Assembly: GCF_037126465.1 (NCBI RefSeq)
Contig: NC_088207.1
Span: 46,558,143 to 46,622,142 of the forward strand
Source of the DNA: Ornithodoros turicata
Taxonomy: Eukaryota; Arthropoda; Arachnida; Ixodida; Argasidae
Direction: 5' to 3'
Length of the DNA stretch: 64,000 nucleotides
Shown: positions 1 to 13,505 of the stretch, piece by piece
Layout of the letters: the number at the start of each line of letters is the position of its first letter
Position numbering within the stretch: the stretch's first letter is position 1
The notes under the pieces: model-generated
Seen by the model: only the letters and a program-made list of their open reading frames with translations
Told to the model about the DNA's origin: nothing
The model's database searches: none
Made by a program: the position numbers and the translations under genes

Positions 1-3000
1 TATTGAAAGTCTGCGGTTGGCGCTTGTGTAATAAGCAATTTTCCAAAATGTATAGCAAAGTGTCATTTATTATATTTTTTAAAGTTGTAGTAACATTAAG
101 AACGTCGTTGTTATTGAATATTATTTCGTGGGGTTTTCGAAGAGATACGTCATTGCAAAATTGCGTATATGTTTTGCGTGAATGATGCACGATGGAAACA
201 TGTACTTGGTAGGCTTGTTTTATAAGGAAGTTACGGCTGTGCTGCTTTTGAATTTGACAATACCGTAGTCGGTATTAAAGCTGCTCCTGGTATCAGGATG
301 GCATGTATTTTCACATGTTTCAACGACGGTATCCTGGCAGTAGTCGGAATCCTCCTGTGTTTCACGTACTGCCATTCAACTTTCTTTATGCTGTACTGAC
401 TGGGTAAAGGCGGTACCCCAGTTTGCTGTTTTTGCCTGTAGAAATAACTTCCTTTGAATGCCTTCCTTCTTCTAACATGCCCTGAACGTGCTCACTTCGT
501 TCCCAGTTCCTTTAAATTACTTTAAAGGTTGTTCATACGCCTCTTGCATGCACGGGTCACTCGCTTTGTTTGGACTTCCATCGCAGAATGCCACCGTATT
601 TCTCGCCCCGGCTGTTCCATTCATTCCTTTGTCTTTCTTCGTGTCCTCGTACACTGCATACGTCGTCTCGTGCAGGCAAAAAAAGAAAAAGGAAAAAGTG
701 CGTCTGTGTGTGTATATATTCCGGGATTTGGACTGGGACCAAGCAATTTCCGGTTCTAAGCCCGCTTCCGGCAGTGCCCTTGAGCCCTTGTGAACGGAAG
801 TGCGTCTGCTAGCTTGGTTCCAGTACGAAACGCTCAGAGCTATATACGCGGGTAGTTTCCAACGGGTCGTGACTCAAATAAAATGAGAACGTTTAATGAA
901 GCGCCAAAAAAATTAATTTTGTTGTCTGTAAACTCGTAATATTGCAACCCGGTGTTTTTATTCACCGCAGCTATTTGCAGATACGATTGTTGTGAGTCCC
1001 GTGAAACGAAAGAGAAAGTCATTTGCGCGGTTCCATGCTGGGGAGCTCGATCGGATCCGGCAGAGGGGCCTCTGTAGTCTGTACGGGTCGATCTATGAAA
1101 GTCTGTTCGTTTCGTGTAATTAAAGAGTTTTAGTAAATGGTAAGCGCCCTCCGATCCCGATTGCGTATCGCTGTCCGTCAATCAGATACCAGCAACGTGA
1201 TGTCACCCACTCTGAAGGAATCAGGCAACTTGGCCGCTTACCGTGTTTTCGGAAACGCTATCACGAAACTTCTATGAAATGTGAAGCTCCCCAATCATCA
1301 TCATCATCATCATCAACATCATCATACAAAGTTGTTGTTGTTGTTGTTCTATGAACTGCAGACATATGGCACCAAGCGTCGCGAGTGTGGTGTAACCGCG
1401 GTGCTTCTCCACTACCTGCGTGATACCGGTCTCCTCAGCAGCCTGTGACGTCATGTGTGGGACGGCGGAAGACCTCTGACCCCACATCGCCTTACTCTTA
1501 ACTACCCCAGGAATACACACCAAGTAATTAGTAATTAACGAGGAATAGCAAGCCGTCCTTTCTGGCTTACTTTTCCTGTCAAAATAAATAGAATCCCCCC
1601 CTCACCCCATCGCGGGATGTCAACACATGCCCACGGACCCTTGACAGTTGACAATTGCGTTGTTCGTCATTGACCCTTGAATCTCGACTTCGGTATTAAA
1701 CATTTCAGTGAAACAACCGTGGAATATCCAATATGACTAATGAAGAAAGGTTTTCTTTTTAATAATGCGAAGCCGTCAAAGATCATCAATTTGATGCAGC
1801 GCGGGCTTACACCACAACAACCGTTTGAAGAAACGCCACGTCTATAGCTCAGTAAGTTGGACCCTCAAGAATAACGTGTGCTGACTTCCGCCTCGGCCCT
1901 ATGGATTTGATGACGGTGTGCTGACTCTTGTGGCCACAAGGTATCCAGTACCTCAGTGTCTGCTAGCACACTAGTCAGAAATGGCGGCCGAGTTCTGTAA
2001 AGGAGATGGAGTTCATGTTGGGTTCTTCTTCCAGGACATCACCTTGTCTTGTCCGTTACGTAAATATCCATCTATCTCTATAGCCGCAAGTACATGTAAG
2101 AAATATTTGAACATTCTGGCTGAATACAGTATTGATCTTTGCACATCCTTCGTCATCGCACTCTACGCACAGAACGGAGCTTCTTTTCCTTTTTCGTTTT
2201 TTACGAGTATCAAACGCAACCGCACTGCGTTGAACAGGGTTTAAACGCAGGAGAAGAAGAAAACAAGGAAAGCAACAAACATAACAAGGACAACTCAGGC
2301 GCGGTGCACACAAAAGAAATTGTTTCCAGTGAAAAATGGTGCGGAATTAAAGCGCGCAGTTATTACGCTTACCAAACTGCTCCTATTATTCCGTGAATAA
2401 TAAAACTGGCGCACTGAGGGAGAGAACTCCAATGGAGAGGAGAGAATTTGTGCTCCTATATATACGCCAGCAGCATTTTTTTATATACATATTTTGTAAC
2501 GTGTGTCCCTCCTTTCGAAAAGTGACGTGCAGCTGCAGAAACACGTTCGAAGCATCCGAAATAACAATTGAATTCCACGGAAAACAATTACGGTCCCCCA
2601 CCGAGCTGCTAATACGTTTCGGGACCGCGCTGTGCATTAGTATTTGCTTTCCTTTGCCTCTGGTTTGTTTTTTAAAATTATTGTCGAACGTTGATTATCC
2701 GCATCGTACATTTTATTCTATTCTTCTTATGCAGTTCCAGATTACAGTAAATGTGTCTTTGTTGATGATCGTTTCTGCACTTGTGTGTGTTGTTTCCGTT
2801 TTCTTTTTCTTTTTTTGTGTCTGAGTTAGTTATTGTGAAGTTAAGGGGGTCGCTTTGCAGACGATGGAACCCAGGAATGTAATAAGAGAGGAAAAGGTTT
2901 GAGAGAACAGAACGCTATATTGGAACCGCGTGCTCACGGCTGCCTATCTCGTTTGTTTTCTTAAATATGTTTTCGCATTTTTGTCGCTTATGTGTTTTTT

Positions 3001-3529
3001 TTCTTTTCTTTTTCTTTTCGTCTGCTCACGTTCTGTGAGTTTATGTAAGCGTAACGGAAAGACCGTCCCGTCAGATTTAGTTGCTGTTTTTGCTTTCGAA
3101 TGTATGGTATTCGTGGGTATCGTTTCTCGATGCAACACGCACGCACATCTATACTATATGGATGATGTTGAGGTGGGCGATTCAACGCCGCTGTGGCGGT
3201 ACACTGCCCTACACGGCAAACACGGAACGCAGATGTGCTTTGCACGATGCCACTCCTTTTCACTGTGTTCGCCATTTAAAAAAATACAGTCGAAAGCTGA
3301 TGTGACAATTACTGTTAGATTTCTTGTTGTGTTCCATACCAGGTAAGGGAGCGTATACTGCAATATCTAATTCAACAGTGCCCATTCAATGCAAGATTCG
3401 CCATTACGTTTTGTAATGCTTGAAACAGGGCGGACGAATTTATGGATATTGAGTACTACAGGCCTTAATACGAAGTGCTATCTCTAACGAAAGAGTATCT
3501 TTCGTCTCGTATATCCCAATAAGCACCCA
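1..3529. other. No gene recognised
   Basis: Mixed-composition DNA with pyrimidine-rich runs (TTTTCTTTTT near 2800 and 3000) and the (CAA)n/(ATG)n motif at 1285-1345. Open frames of 60-143 codons overlap on both strands and match nothing I recognise. Confidence 0.6.
1285..1345 (-). repeat. (ATG)n and (CAA)n tail motif, copy 1
   Basis: On the minus strand: (CAA)n, ACTTTGTATGATGATG..., ATTGGGGA. The same order, (CAA)n-CTTT-ATGATGA-TGGGGA, recurs at 19363-19401 and 26947-26994 on the plus strand. Possibly a retroelement end. Confidence 0.5.
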
Positions 3530-3605
3530 AGTGGTGAACGAGGCATTCGTGCTGCTCGTGTGCTATTCATAGCACACGAGCAGCACGAATGCCTCGTTCA
3601 CCACT
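3530..3605. repeat. Perfect palindrome, 37-bp arms, 2-bp spacer
   Basis: Left arm 3530-3566 and right arm 3569-3605 are exact reverse complements around TC. The arm starts AGTGGTGAACGAGGCATTCG. No mismatch in 37 pairs. It is not flanked by recognisable transposon ends. Confidence 0.95.
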
Positions 3606-4469
3606 CCCGATGCCAAAGGCAAGCATTCACAAAGACCTTATACCACCACCATATTTATCCACACATCTCCTCTACTTCATGTTCCCTATCTTTATGGGCA
3701 CATATACTTTCCCCTTTCATTGTAAGACACGGGACAGCTAGCAGACACACATATACAACAAGCCAGAACGAAACTAGTCAGTGAATCAACGAATGGCCAC
3801 GTGATTTATTTACTCTTTGCGAGCCGAGTCCTTGCTGCGGTTCGAGCCTCGCTGCCCCTAACTGGACCCTAGGGCCAGAGAGACCGCGTAAGCTAGCACC
3901 CTTCTTTCAACTTGGTTCCGTTTATTGGTCATGCCGACGTGACAGGAATCCAATATGGCGGCTGTCGGTTGGCCAGGTGATCAAGGGCGGCCCACCATTC
4001 ATCTTCATATCTCTCTGTGTGTATTTTTCGTTGCTGAGGAACAGGAAAAAAGCTGAAAGAAACAGATGAAAACGCATTGGATGGGATCTACACGCCTCTT
4101 GCATTCGACTCGAGGGGAACGGAGTTGCGTTGTAGGATGGGATACATGTAAGGTTGTTGGAAAGGTGTATACACACAAACAGGGAAAGGAAAGAGCGTGT
4201 CGGTTGATCAATCAAGAGTTGCCTTTTCGTCGTGTAGCTTGTTTTCGTACGTGGCTGTCTATTATGTCCCTTTCGATGTCCTGTATATTCTGTTTTCCTG
4301 GCACGTTGCTTCTTGAAGTTAATCAGTTTGACGAGGGGCTATTCATCACGGTGGTGTTGAGGTGGTGCTGGTAGAGCCCCGAGGCATATACCCTGAAGGG
4401 GGGGGGGAATAAAGTATACGGAACTCATACTCCGAAATGCTATAGGTAACGGAAGGTTTGCTTTCTACA
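3606..4469. other. No gene recognised
   Basis: No repeats with defined ends. GGTTCGAGCCTC at 3839-3850 resembles a B box, but no A box or tRNA fold surrounds it. G-run at 4399-4407. Confidence 0.55.
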
Positions 4470-5107
4470 TAGGGTAAAGTGGGGCTGCTTGAAGACGGGG
4501 GGCAAGTTGAGGACAGTTTGGGTTTTTCGCGTGGTATTTTCTTAGCAATATTTTTTTTTCTCGTCTGTGACACCAGGGTGAGCGCAGTCGTTGTCTGGGC
4601 TTTTGAAGTAACGGGTTGGACGTTCTGCACGTGGCTTTCTAGAAAGACGTGAGACGCTGTTTTGCAGATGTGGTCGAGGTAAAAGGGTCTCTTTTTTGTC
4701 CAATCTGTAACTTTCGCGAGCATTGACTTCCAATTTGCTCATTTCTGTTCCTCGGCTAATAAAATATGACCTCACCGTTATGATGCTGTGTCATTGCCCC
4801 GTGTTCCCACGTGCACTATACTCGTGGCTGACCGTTTCGCCTGGCCCAAACAAAAAGACAAACTTTAAACCCGGCATTATTTTTTTTATGTCCTCAACTT
4901 ACCCATAGGGTGGGGTAAGTTGATATGTAGCCTATCATTTTGGGCTCGTACAAAATAAATATCTGGTTTAGCACCACAGTAATTTTGTGGATCATTTCTC
5001 AAGGGTTTGAGGATTCAGTCAACGAATTATGGCACAATTTAGGCGATTATTCTGTCTGCTATTAGCAGAATAGTTCAACTGTCTTCAACATAGACCACCT
5101 TACCCTA
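4470..5107. mobile_element. Degenerate MITE with TAGGGTAAnGTGG ends
   Basis: The left end reads TAGGGTAAAGTGGGGCTGCTTGAAGAC and the right end, on the other strand, TAGGGTAAGGTGGTCTATGTTGAAGAC. An internal TAGGGTGGGGTAAGTTGAT (about 4908-4926) repeats the theme. Similar TAGGGTGGGGCAAGTT termini are common in arthropod DNA transposons. No coding capacity. Confidence 0.45.
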
Positions 5108-8100
5108 ATAGGAAGGTTGCTCGCATGCATCAGGGGAGACAGGCACACGCTGATTTAATTGGCACGAAAGGCACTTGCCTTGCCCTTCATTCCGATCTGC
5201 GAGCCACGTTGATTGCTGTCCATCGCGACTTGAGAGCTTCAGTGAGTTATAAAGGAATCGAGCATGAACATTAGAGTTGGTAGCAGTGCTGGGTCGGATA
5301 AATATTCTGAGACAAATGTCCGGGCAGACAGGAGGTTGTATTCAACGGTGTGCAAAAACCCGCAAGGGGGACCGTAGTCGACCGCGGACGTAAAAGTCAG
5401 ACTTGCATCTATTCAGGCTGTCTACAACGCAACAATTCTGGAAAGATGGAGAAAGGAAAGGTGCTCTTGGGAAAGTTTTGAGATATGTAATAATTCATAT
5501 CCGACAAAGCAATACTATAATAGAGACACTCACTGCAGACACTGGCCTTTCCTAAGTACTGTCTCGTATTACGAGCCGTATGTGTATTATGCTCAACTTA
5601 CGAATCTGCGTCAGTGCACGCTTGTATTTCATAATGGATACAGCCAATATTGGAAGAAGACGTTTGTTTTGATTTTTTTTTTTAAATAATAACGATTTAA
5701 CGACGCGGCGCAGTCTTTTCTTGCTATATGTAAGAGTCATATTAATGAGTACAGTCGTTTGTAGTCGGTGTTTTGTTGCTGACAAAAAAAAAACTTTGTG
5801 TAATGAATAGGAGTTCCTTTAATTGCATGGTTCGAAGAATGATAAATGAAAAGCTCGACATCTTGGAGCTCCCTTCTTGTCTTAAAGTGCATCTAGTACT
5901 GGCGTTGTCTTTTTTTTTTTTTGCGTGTAATTTGTTCCCGGGTTCAAGAAATGTGAAGCAATTCAGCTCACAAGTGGTCTCGATAAGAGGAATGATTAGT
6001 CTTTCTCGGCAACATCACCGCTCAGTTGCCCTCATTACGTTATATAAACTAAGAACCTGTCGCACCATACTGCTTTACTCATGAAGACAGGGGCGAACTT
6101 GAATTTGAGAGAGAGAGAGAGAGGCGCTTTTATTGGCGCACAAACGTTCATATCAGTTTACGATCGGGACTACTAGGTAATTCTGCGGTGCAGTGCCGGC
6201 ATAAAATATATCAGAAAGTACGCTTCACAAATATCACGCGGGAGTAAGTCCAATATCATGTTGACAATTTGTCGAGAAAATGAAACTGATGAATGAACGA
6301 TTTGTCAACACATTACGTCGTCACATATCCAAGGAATGCTCATCACTTGACAAAAAGTAAAGCGAGTGGCAAAAGCAAGTCGCCGATAGTTCGAAGCGAA
6401 CAGAGGATGTTCTTCTAATGGACCAGAGGAAAAGACAGCAAGAAAAGTACAATAATGCTATAACATCGCAAGCGACCATTAAAAAAATCAACAACGTCAT
6501 CAACCGTTGAAATGTCTACCTGGATGCGCGAACGTGTTACGCGCAAAGAACGTCAATTAACCGTAGTCTGCGAGTGCTATCATCCTTCGCGTTACACATC
6601 AGCAGCAGTATATACTTGGCCAACATTTGCAAACATAAAACACCTGGGGGAAAAACCTCGTCGCCGTCAATCTCCCTCCCCCAGTGCTCGATCCTCACTG
6701 CGAATGGAGCGACATGCGGAGGCCAAGAAGAGCAAGACAGCAGGCACGCAACGGGGTGCGTACGTGAAGAGGCACACAGACAAGGATGCATGCAGACTAC
6801 AGCTGTTTGCCCTACGAATCTGAGCGCCTGTTGACTCTCTCTATACAGACCTCCCCCGCCATTCTCTATTTATACACGCGTGTGTATGAACGTATACGTA
6901 GGGGGCAATGATGACTGTTGTTCCATTTGCTTCCACCGTGTTTAAACACAGATGCTCGTTTGGTATGCGGCGTACGGCGGGGATGTGATGCTCTGTTATT
7001 GTATACACAGTAAGTGTTGCAACTGTCGAAGGTATGGGGGAGATAAGTGTGTAGGAGCGAAGGAGTGGAGGGAGGAGTGGAGGTGGAGATATGCGTGCTG
7101 GATGTGGGATGGTGAATTCTGCCCACACGGGGGGGGATATGTTTAATGCTGAAAAAAAAAAAAAGATATTTCGTTGTGATACGAATTTTTCTTCTATCTA
7201 GAAGATGAAGTATGTTGGAATTTTGAAATCGACTGCGCCGTGCACAAAATCTCAGCTGGTTCGTCCATCTATCATTTACTTTTTCAAGTATTATCAGCAC
7301 CGTAGATTGTTTAGGGTGTTGCGTTGTGTCAAAACATCCACAGGGTGTTGCGTGGTGCAGGCTTTACCTCTGTGGGACTTTATATGTCCATGTTTAAGTA
7401 TGCATGCAATGTCATTACAAGCGTCTCGTGAAAATGTACAAAAACTCGATCGTCTACGGACTGACGCACGAACGTGATTTAACGAGACAAGATCGTGATG
7501 TGACGTGATGTGATAGAAAAAGACCAGACACGACAGGACACAGACAATATCGTACCCTCAGTAATTCCACTCTTTGTCCAGCAGGATTAGCTAAGGCAAT
7601 AGCTAGGATACAGAAGCCAATGAGCTGAAATATTGGCTGAGAACTCTTCAGCACTCAGAGTTTTCGCGTCAGGCTCCGTACATGGGTCATCTTGGGGAGT
7701 TTATAATACGGAGCTGTCCATGTGTATTGTTGACTCTATGAGATGAGCCACAGAAGATTGTGTACTCATCTTCCTAAACTTTCCCTAACCATTTATCCCG
7801 CTTGTTACCCCATTGTTAGCTGTCCATTCTCGGAGTTAGCGAAGGCTATGCCAGGAGGTACAAAATGTCGAAGCCGACCCCATCCAATGGTGTAGTCCGC
7901 TACCATGGGACATGCACGTTTGTTTGAGAGGTGATCAACCTCAGCACCAGTGTTGCCTTGGATTCGTTCTAATTTTGAGTGGCGCTTACGACCAGAACTG
8001 ACCCACGCTGGACTGTTACTGCCAGGAACGCGTGAATACTTACTTACCAGTACTACATACATAACGGTGCAGCATATTGTGTATAATAACAACGTGAAGA

Positions 8101-8894
8101 AAGGAGGGTTCAAGACAGCCACCAGGTAATGAAGAACCAAAAATAAGCGGGAGTTTGTAATAAATGTAAAATAAAAATAAATGTAATAAATCACTAATGT
8201 TCTAGTTCCGCCACAGTCGCCACCGTACGTTCCGAATTTCCGCTAGGCTTATTTTTACTTATATTGCAGTGTTATACGTATGCGTACATGTGTGTATACC
8301 TTCCAGCTCAGCACGAAGGGGAGGAAAACATGAACGCACGCAGAACAAAATGAAATATCAAGGACAGCGCGCACAAAGAGCTTCATGCAAGCGATAATAC
8401 GTGTGCAACAACCAGCAATTAGTGGCAGCTCGAAATAGCGACATTATGCGAGTGCAACTTAAATGGTCGCATTAAGGTTACCTAACCCCAAACGGGAGTA
8501 CTGCAGCGCAATTTCGGACCTCGGTTCATTTACGGAGCGGAGTTTGTGGGTGAGCGTCAGCCACGCTGTTGCAGGACCCAGCGTGGATGGAATGTAGCGT
8601 ATAGCTGGAGTGTAGCCTCGCGGCAGTGGACCCACGGCAGGGCGGAAGAATGAAAAATGAATTTAACGTTTAACTAAGTCACGCTCGGTTACTGCAATAT
8701 TTGCAGAAACCATTGGACCCTCTATGCTCTATGCTCATTATCACTTTCTTTTGGAGTTCACGACATGAAGAAGGTCCATGCCGAAACGACGATGAAGACA
8801 GGACACATACAGGTGTGTATCTACATACACACCTGCCCAACTTCTAGTATATGAAGATGGTCTACTTCTTCCACGATAATTCATTGCTTGTTAC
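5108..8894. other. No gene recognised
   Basis: AT-rich DNA with T- and A-runs and a (GA)8 tract. Overlapping short open frames on both strands near 6512-6834 and 6841-7300 resemble no known protein. Confidence 0.55.
6107..6123. repeat. (GA)8 microsatellite
   Basis: Short uninterrupted GA tract. Confidence 0.85.
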
Positions 8895-8896
8895 TA

Positions 8897-9149
8897 CACT
8901 TCGCGGAAAAAAAAAAAACGAAGAATTTTACTTCCTTTGGGGACTAGATGTATTGCTGTAACCGTTAATCCTTAATCCTAATTAACTAATTAAATCCTAT
9001 TAATTTATTTCGGGATTAAATACACGGAAGTTTATCCAACGTTTAGGAACTACTTGCTGTGCTGGAGAGTAAATTTCGTGGTCATGGGTATAACATGGGG
9101 AGTAATTGCAATCTAGAGGACTAAAACTGCGATTCCTTATCTCATAGTG
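8897..9149. mobile_element. TA-flanked MITE, family C, degenerate copy (253 bp)
   Basis: TA at 8895-8896 and 9150-9151. The left end CACT followed by an A-run, then TTTACTTCCTTTGGGGACTA, and the right part GGGGAGTAATTGCAATCTAG, then CTCATAGTG, match the two ends of the 27.5-kb element in order and orientation. More diverged and shorter inside than that copy. Confidence 0.65.
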
Positions 9150-9151
9150 TA

Positions 9152-12100
9152 TAGTGATACAACGCAACAAAGCACGTGACCTAGTAGATAACTTAATTGC
9201 TATAATTGTCATTTATGAACTCAACAAACGTTCCTATCAATATTGCTACACAGAACACATCTATTTTATTTTTATTTATTTATTAATTTCAAGTGTACAA
9301 ACGTTTACACTGGCATTGTAGAAAAAACGCCGCGACATCGGCGAACTCATATTCGATAAATCCACATAAAATAAATCTGTAGACATTGTCCTGTGACGAC
9401 ACAAAAAATTGACAGACGCAAGTAATTCTGTACAATCCACAAAATCAAGAATAACTCTCTCCGCGAATCTCAAAGAAGAAGGTATGCGACCTTGGAGTTG
9501 GAGTTGGACGGACTAAAAATAATACGGAGACCGGAGACCGGTATGCGACCTTGTTTCTGTACTACAGATACGTTGTACACATTTAGTGTCTTTCGGATCG
9601 CAACGCGGTGCATTAGGCACTTGTGAACTGTCTCACATAAGTGCCTGGAACCCACGTAACTCCAAGCCACACGCAACAGACACATTATATGCGTAATATA
9701 ACATTACGCAAGCCCTGTGATTGTCCTTCGTTGTCTCTCGACGTAGAGCCACAAATCATCCATTATCATTTGTCTCTGTGTTGTTCTTCCTCACACTCAA
9801 CGACACATTGAGTAACACCCAGAACCATGTTTCAACAAGAACCGAAATAAGCTACACGACCCGCGTCCACTTTTTTCGTTTTACTTATATGTATAATCCA
9901 ATCCAATCCAATTCACGTTGAATTCAGAGCTATAGTGATGCCGAAGTCACGGATATCAACGCGCGCTCGGGAACTCCCTGTTCCATCCCACTATTATCCC
10001 TTCCACTTTCACGTTCTATCTATCTATTCATCCGGATCCGAGCAATTTACCTCGACCACTAATTAATCCCCGCCGAAGAAAGCTCCGATCCGATTCTCCA
10101 TCTAGCCAATCCCCATCATGGTCCTAATAAAAATACGCATCTCTATCCTTTCCCCGAAGACACGAAAAATGCCCCCCTCCCCACAGATAAAGACACGCAA
10201 ACATCATACCTAAGAGAAGAAACTAACCCTTGCTCCCTCTACCATTTTCCCATTTCTCTTCTGTTTTCTTCTTTCTTCTTATTTACTTTTCTTAATATTT
10301 TCCAGCCATACCTTTTGTGCCCGTCAGGAAGCAGATCGATCGCCGGAAGTAATTACTGCCCCCAAGCGGTGCAATGGTCAACGAACCAAGAACCATGGCT
10401 GGTGAGCTGGCATAGCGTTACTATAGGGGGCCGACGGATACACACACACACACACACACAAGGTTAGCAGGCAAGATAAATATAGATTTTGTGGGACTCC
10501 GAACGATGCTTGGACGAGCTGGCTGCGTTAATCCAACTTTCTTGGCCAGATTCTTTGCTGGACAACAGCCGGCGTTCGTGTATTGGAGAGGGCAGGCGAG
10601 ATGGAAGGATGGCTACATACAAAGTGCATATCGGACCGAGTTACGAGTACGGGGAGTTCCCCCGGTTTCGAGACCTTAACGTTATTGGCGATGTATTGGG
10701 TCTTAGGGGAAGATGTAAATCGGACGAGGCTTCCGAGTACGCTAGCGATGGGGTCAGGAGAAGTTCGAAGTATCCACCTTATCGTATGCACATTTGGATG
10801 GGAAAAAGATGGTAATATGATGCCAGATGTGGCCGGGGAGGGCAACTGCTTTTTGTGCTGCGGGCTGTAGGGGTGCCCTTTTGGGGATAACAGAAAGCAC
10901 GTATAAAATGATACGCCTTCGTACGCTACCTAGACCTGTGGTCACATTTAGGTAATGTGATCGTAACTGTAGGTCGTTACCTGAATGTGACTTGTGGGTC
11001 AGATTTAAGTAATGCTACGATGGTTAAGGAATAAAATGATTACAAAATATAGGGGAAAAAGCGACGGATACGAGAGATGATGTTGCTTAAAATTACACGT
11101 TGCCTTGGAGCTAAGCTGCCTTACTTTCATACAAGGGGACAACATGGACGAGGGGAATGGCACTAATCCCTTTTTTTCCCTAATTTTTCTTTTTTGTCCT
11201 TCAGTTTGAACGATACTAAACACTAACAGCACGCAATCATTTGTACTTGAATATGGAGTGTTGTGCCAAATAAGATGTACAATGAGAGTCTGCGTACATT
11301 TCACCGAACGTTGCTTGCGAGGCAGGAGCCTCAAACAATCTAATATGTCTTGAGCCTCGACTTACTGGGCCAAGTACTTCTATTAAAGAAGATTTAACTT
11401 GGACATCGTTAATTCACACAGTGTTCAGGTACTTCTACGAGTACACGTAAGATAAACAGCTGCGCCATGTATAAACGAAAACATTTGCGGCTTCCGGTGT
11501 CTCTAACAGGCCTGACTGCGCTTGAGTGTCTCGTGCGGTTCTTGTTCCACTTAGTGTACATTTATTCAGAGGCACGTCCGTACCCGACGACGTTCTTCCG
11601 CTCGTATTCGTCGTCCTATGAAATTGGAATTCGTCAACGCCTGTAAGGAGGAAGTGCGTCGTAAAGTTGGCTCCGTCGCATATTTGCACTCTGTGTGGCA
11701 GAGCACGCTTTACAGTAGCAACGGACTTCAGCAGCTCCGCCTGCAATAGATTGAATACGTCATCACCTTGAGGAGTGAAAGTGTCAAGAAATGATAAAGG
11801 CAGTGTTTGTGGATATGGAAATTTAGAAACACAGAGGCGTTCCAAATAGTTACATTCGTTGTCCTGTTCATTCCAGGAAAGAAAAAGAAGGGTTTTCAGT
11901 TCCAATAGTGGTAAAGTTCGCTGTTAGGGGAAAGCCTACGAACATTGACCTCGAAAGTATGTGTAACAAAAGTTGTTTCTGAGAGCAACTTCGTTTTGAA
12001 AACGCACACAGCGTTTCAGCACTAACATTGCTTGGCAGTCGCCTCGATTCACCTCATTAAAGTTCGCATACCAGCGAGACTCGCATCACCGCATAAAATT

Positions 12101-13254
12101 TCCGTCACTTCTGTCGTCAAGGAACTAAACTTGTTCCAGAAAAAAAAAAAAAAAGAAAGAAAGAAAAGAACAAATCAACAAAGCTGGTTGACGAAAACAG
12201 CCAGCGTGTGGCAGGAGTTTGTCCTGCAGGTAGTAACCCGTACTTCTGCATTCCCAGGAATGAACTTCGCTTGTTAACGGGCGCGCGTGTCAAAGTTTGC
12301 CCAAACACCTTCACTCTCCACTTCGTTTGGCGCGGAATTGGGGAAAACACGGGACACTGCGACTCACCCTCGGGCGTTGTGTCTGCTTAGTTTTCATATT
12401 CACATCTGCAATCATTGAAGATTCTCCGACACATGGCAGGGGGCGCCACATTCGTTTGCTATCTGCATCTCGTTAGTTGCGGCGTTGCTTTTAATTGGCG
12501 TTTGCCCCGCAGCGCAGTTCGTTAGCTGAACACACAGGACCGCCGCTGCTCCTCTGTGGACCGAATCCTGACAACCTTGCTGGACAATCTATTGTGAAAT
12601 TTGCGCAAAATCCTTCCCCAATCCTTCTCTCGACACTATGCAGTCGGTGGACTTTGTGTCAATGCATTCACGACTGCTTCAGTTGTCAGTTGTAAATGTC
12701 AACGTGCCGTGTCCTAGGATAGTAAGAGATTATAGATAGAGTACGTAAATAGGCTATGGCGACAGTCAGTCTTTCGACGATGAATTAGGCTTAGCGAATT
12801 AGCGTGAGGTCACGTCGCTGAACTCCCCCGTGTTGTTTTATAGCGTTGTGTTACCGAATTTGTTAACTACCTGAACAATGTATTTTCATTTGACCGAAAC
12901 GAACGGTGTGACAGTCGATCCTTTTATCTACTCCAACGGAAATGCGTCAGTGGTTGGCCAATAGTTTCGAATGTGAACTTCCATTGAAGCGAAACGCTAA
13001 CGGATGATGAATTGATCGATATTCACATTCGTCAAACGTTAATTCATGTCTAACGCAGGCACGTGCGCCGGTATATAGAGAGTAGGAGTACTTACTATAG
13101 AATATAGGAGTCCTTACTAATCGCTATACTCTAGGACACAAGTAGTTAGTGAAGTGCTAAAGCCTACTAGTAACTAAAGCTTCTTGCACAAGAACGTCGA
13201 GTAATCAGTCTTTTTGGGAGGTACGTTTGTTTTTGTCTCATCAGCCACCTAGGC
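9152..13254. other. No gene recognised
   Basis: Contains a TTTATTTATT tract at 9265-9288 that may be a minus-strand retroelement tail, a local duplication of GGTATGCGACCTT (9481 and 9540), (ATCCA)n near 9895-9912 and (CA)10. Open frames at 10489-10870 overlap on both strands and look like chance. Confidence 0.55.
10441..10460. repeat. (CA)10 microsatellite
   Basis: Perfect 20-bp CA tract. Confidence 0.95.
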
Positions 13255-13256
13255 TA

Positions 13257-13505
13257 CACTCTTAAAAATGAACTTCACCTCATAGCACGCTCCTAGCCAA
13301 CCATTATCTCGAATGATATCGTTATCTGCCCTGATTTGTTGAAAACGGGGGGCGTACGCCATTTCTGTGACACTTATGCTGTTCATAATTGTCACAGAAA
13401 AGGCGTACGCCCCGTGTTTTCAACAAATCAGGGCAGATAACGATATCATTCGAGATAATGGTTGGCTAGGAGCGTGCTATGCGGTGAAGTTCATTTTTAA
13501 GAGTG
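13257..13505. mobile_element. Foldback MITE, family A, copy 1 (249 bp)
   Basis: TA-flanked (13255-13256 and 13506-13507). The whole element is one inverted repeat: arms of about 115 bp starting CACTCTTAAAAATGAACTTC differ at only about four positions around a loop of under 20 bp. GGGGCGTACGCC and TGTGACA lie near the loop. Transcription through it would give a long hairpin RNA. The TA target fits the Tc1/mariner group. Confidence 0.9.

Noticed and set aside
2393..2824. 143-codon plus-strand frame
   Set aside because: Low-complexity hydrophobic C-terminus from a pyrimidine-rich run and no similarity to a known family.
3835..3860. tRNA-like B box GGTTCGAGCCTC
   Set aside because: No A box and no cloverleaf in the flanks.
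10489..10870. Overlapping open frames of 62-108 codons on both strands
   Set aside because: Several frames on both strands are open over the same GC-richer stretch, none with recognisable motifs, and no splice context was seen.
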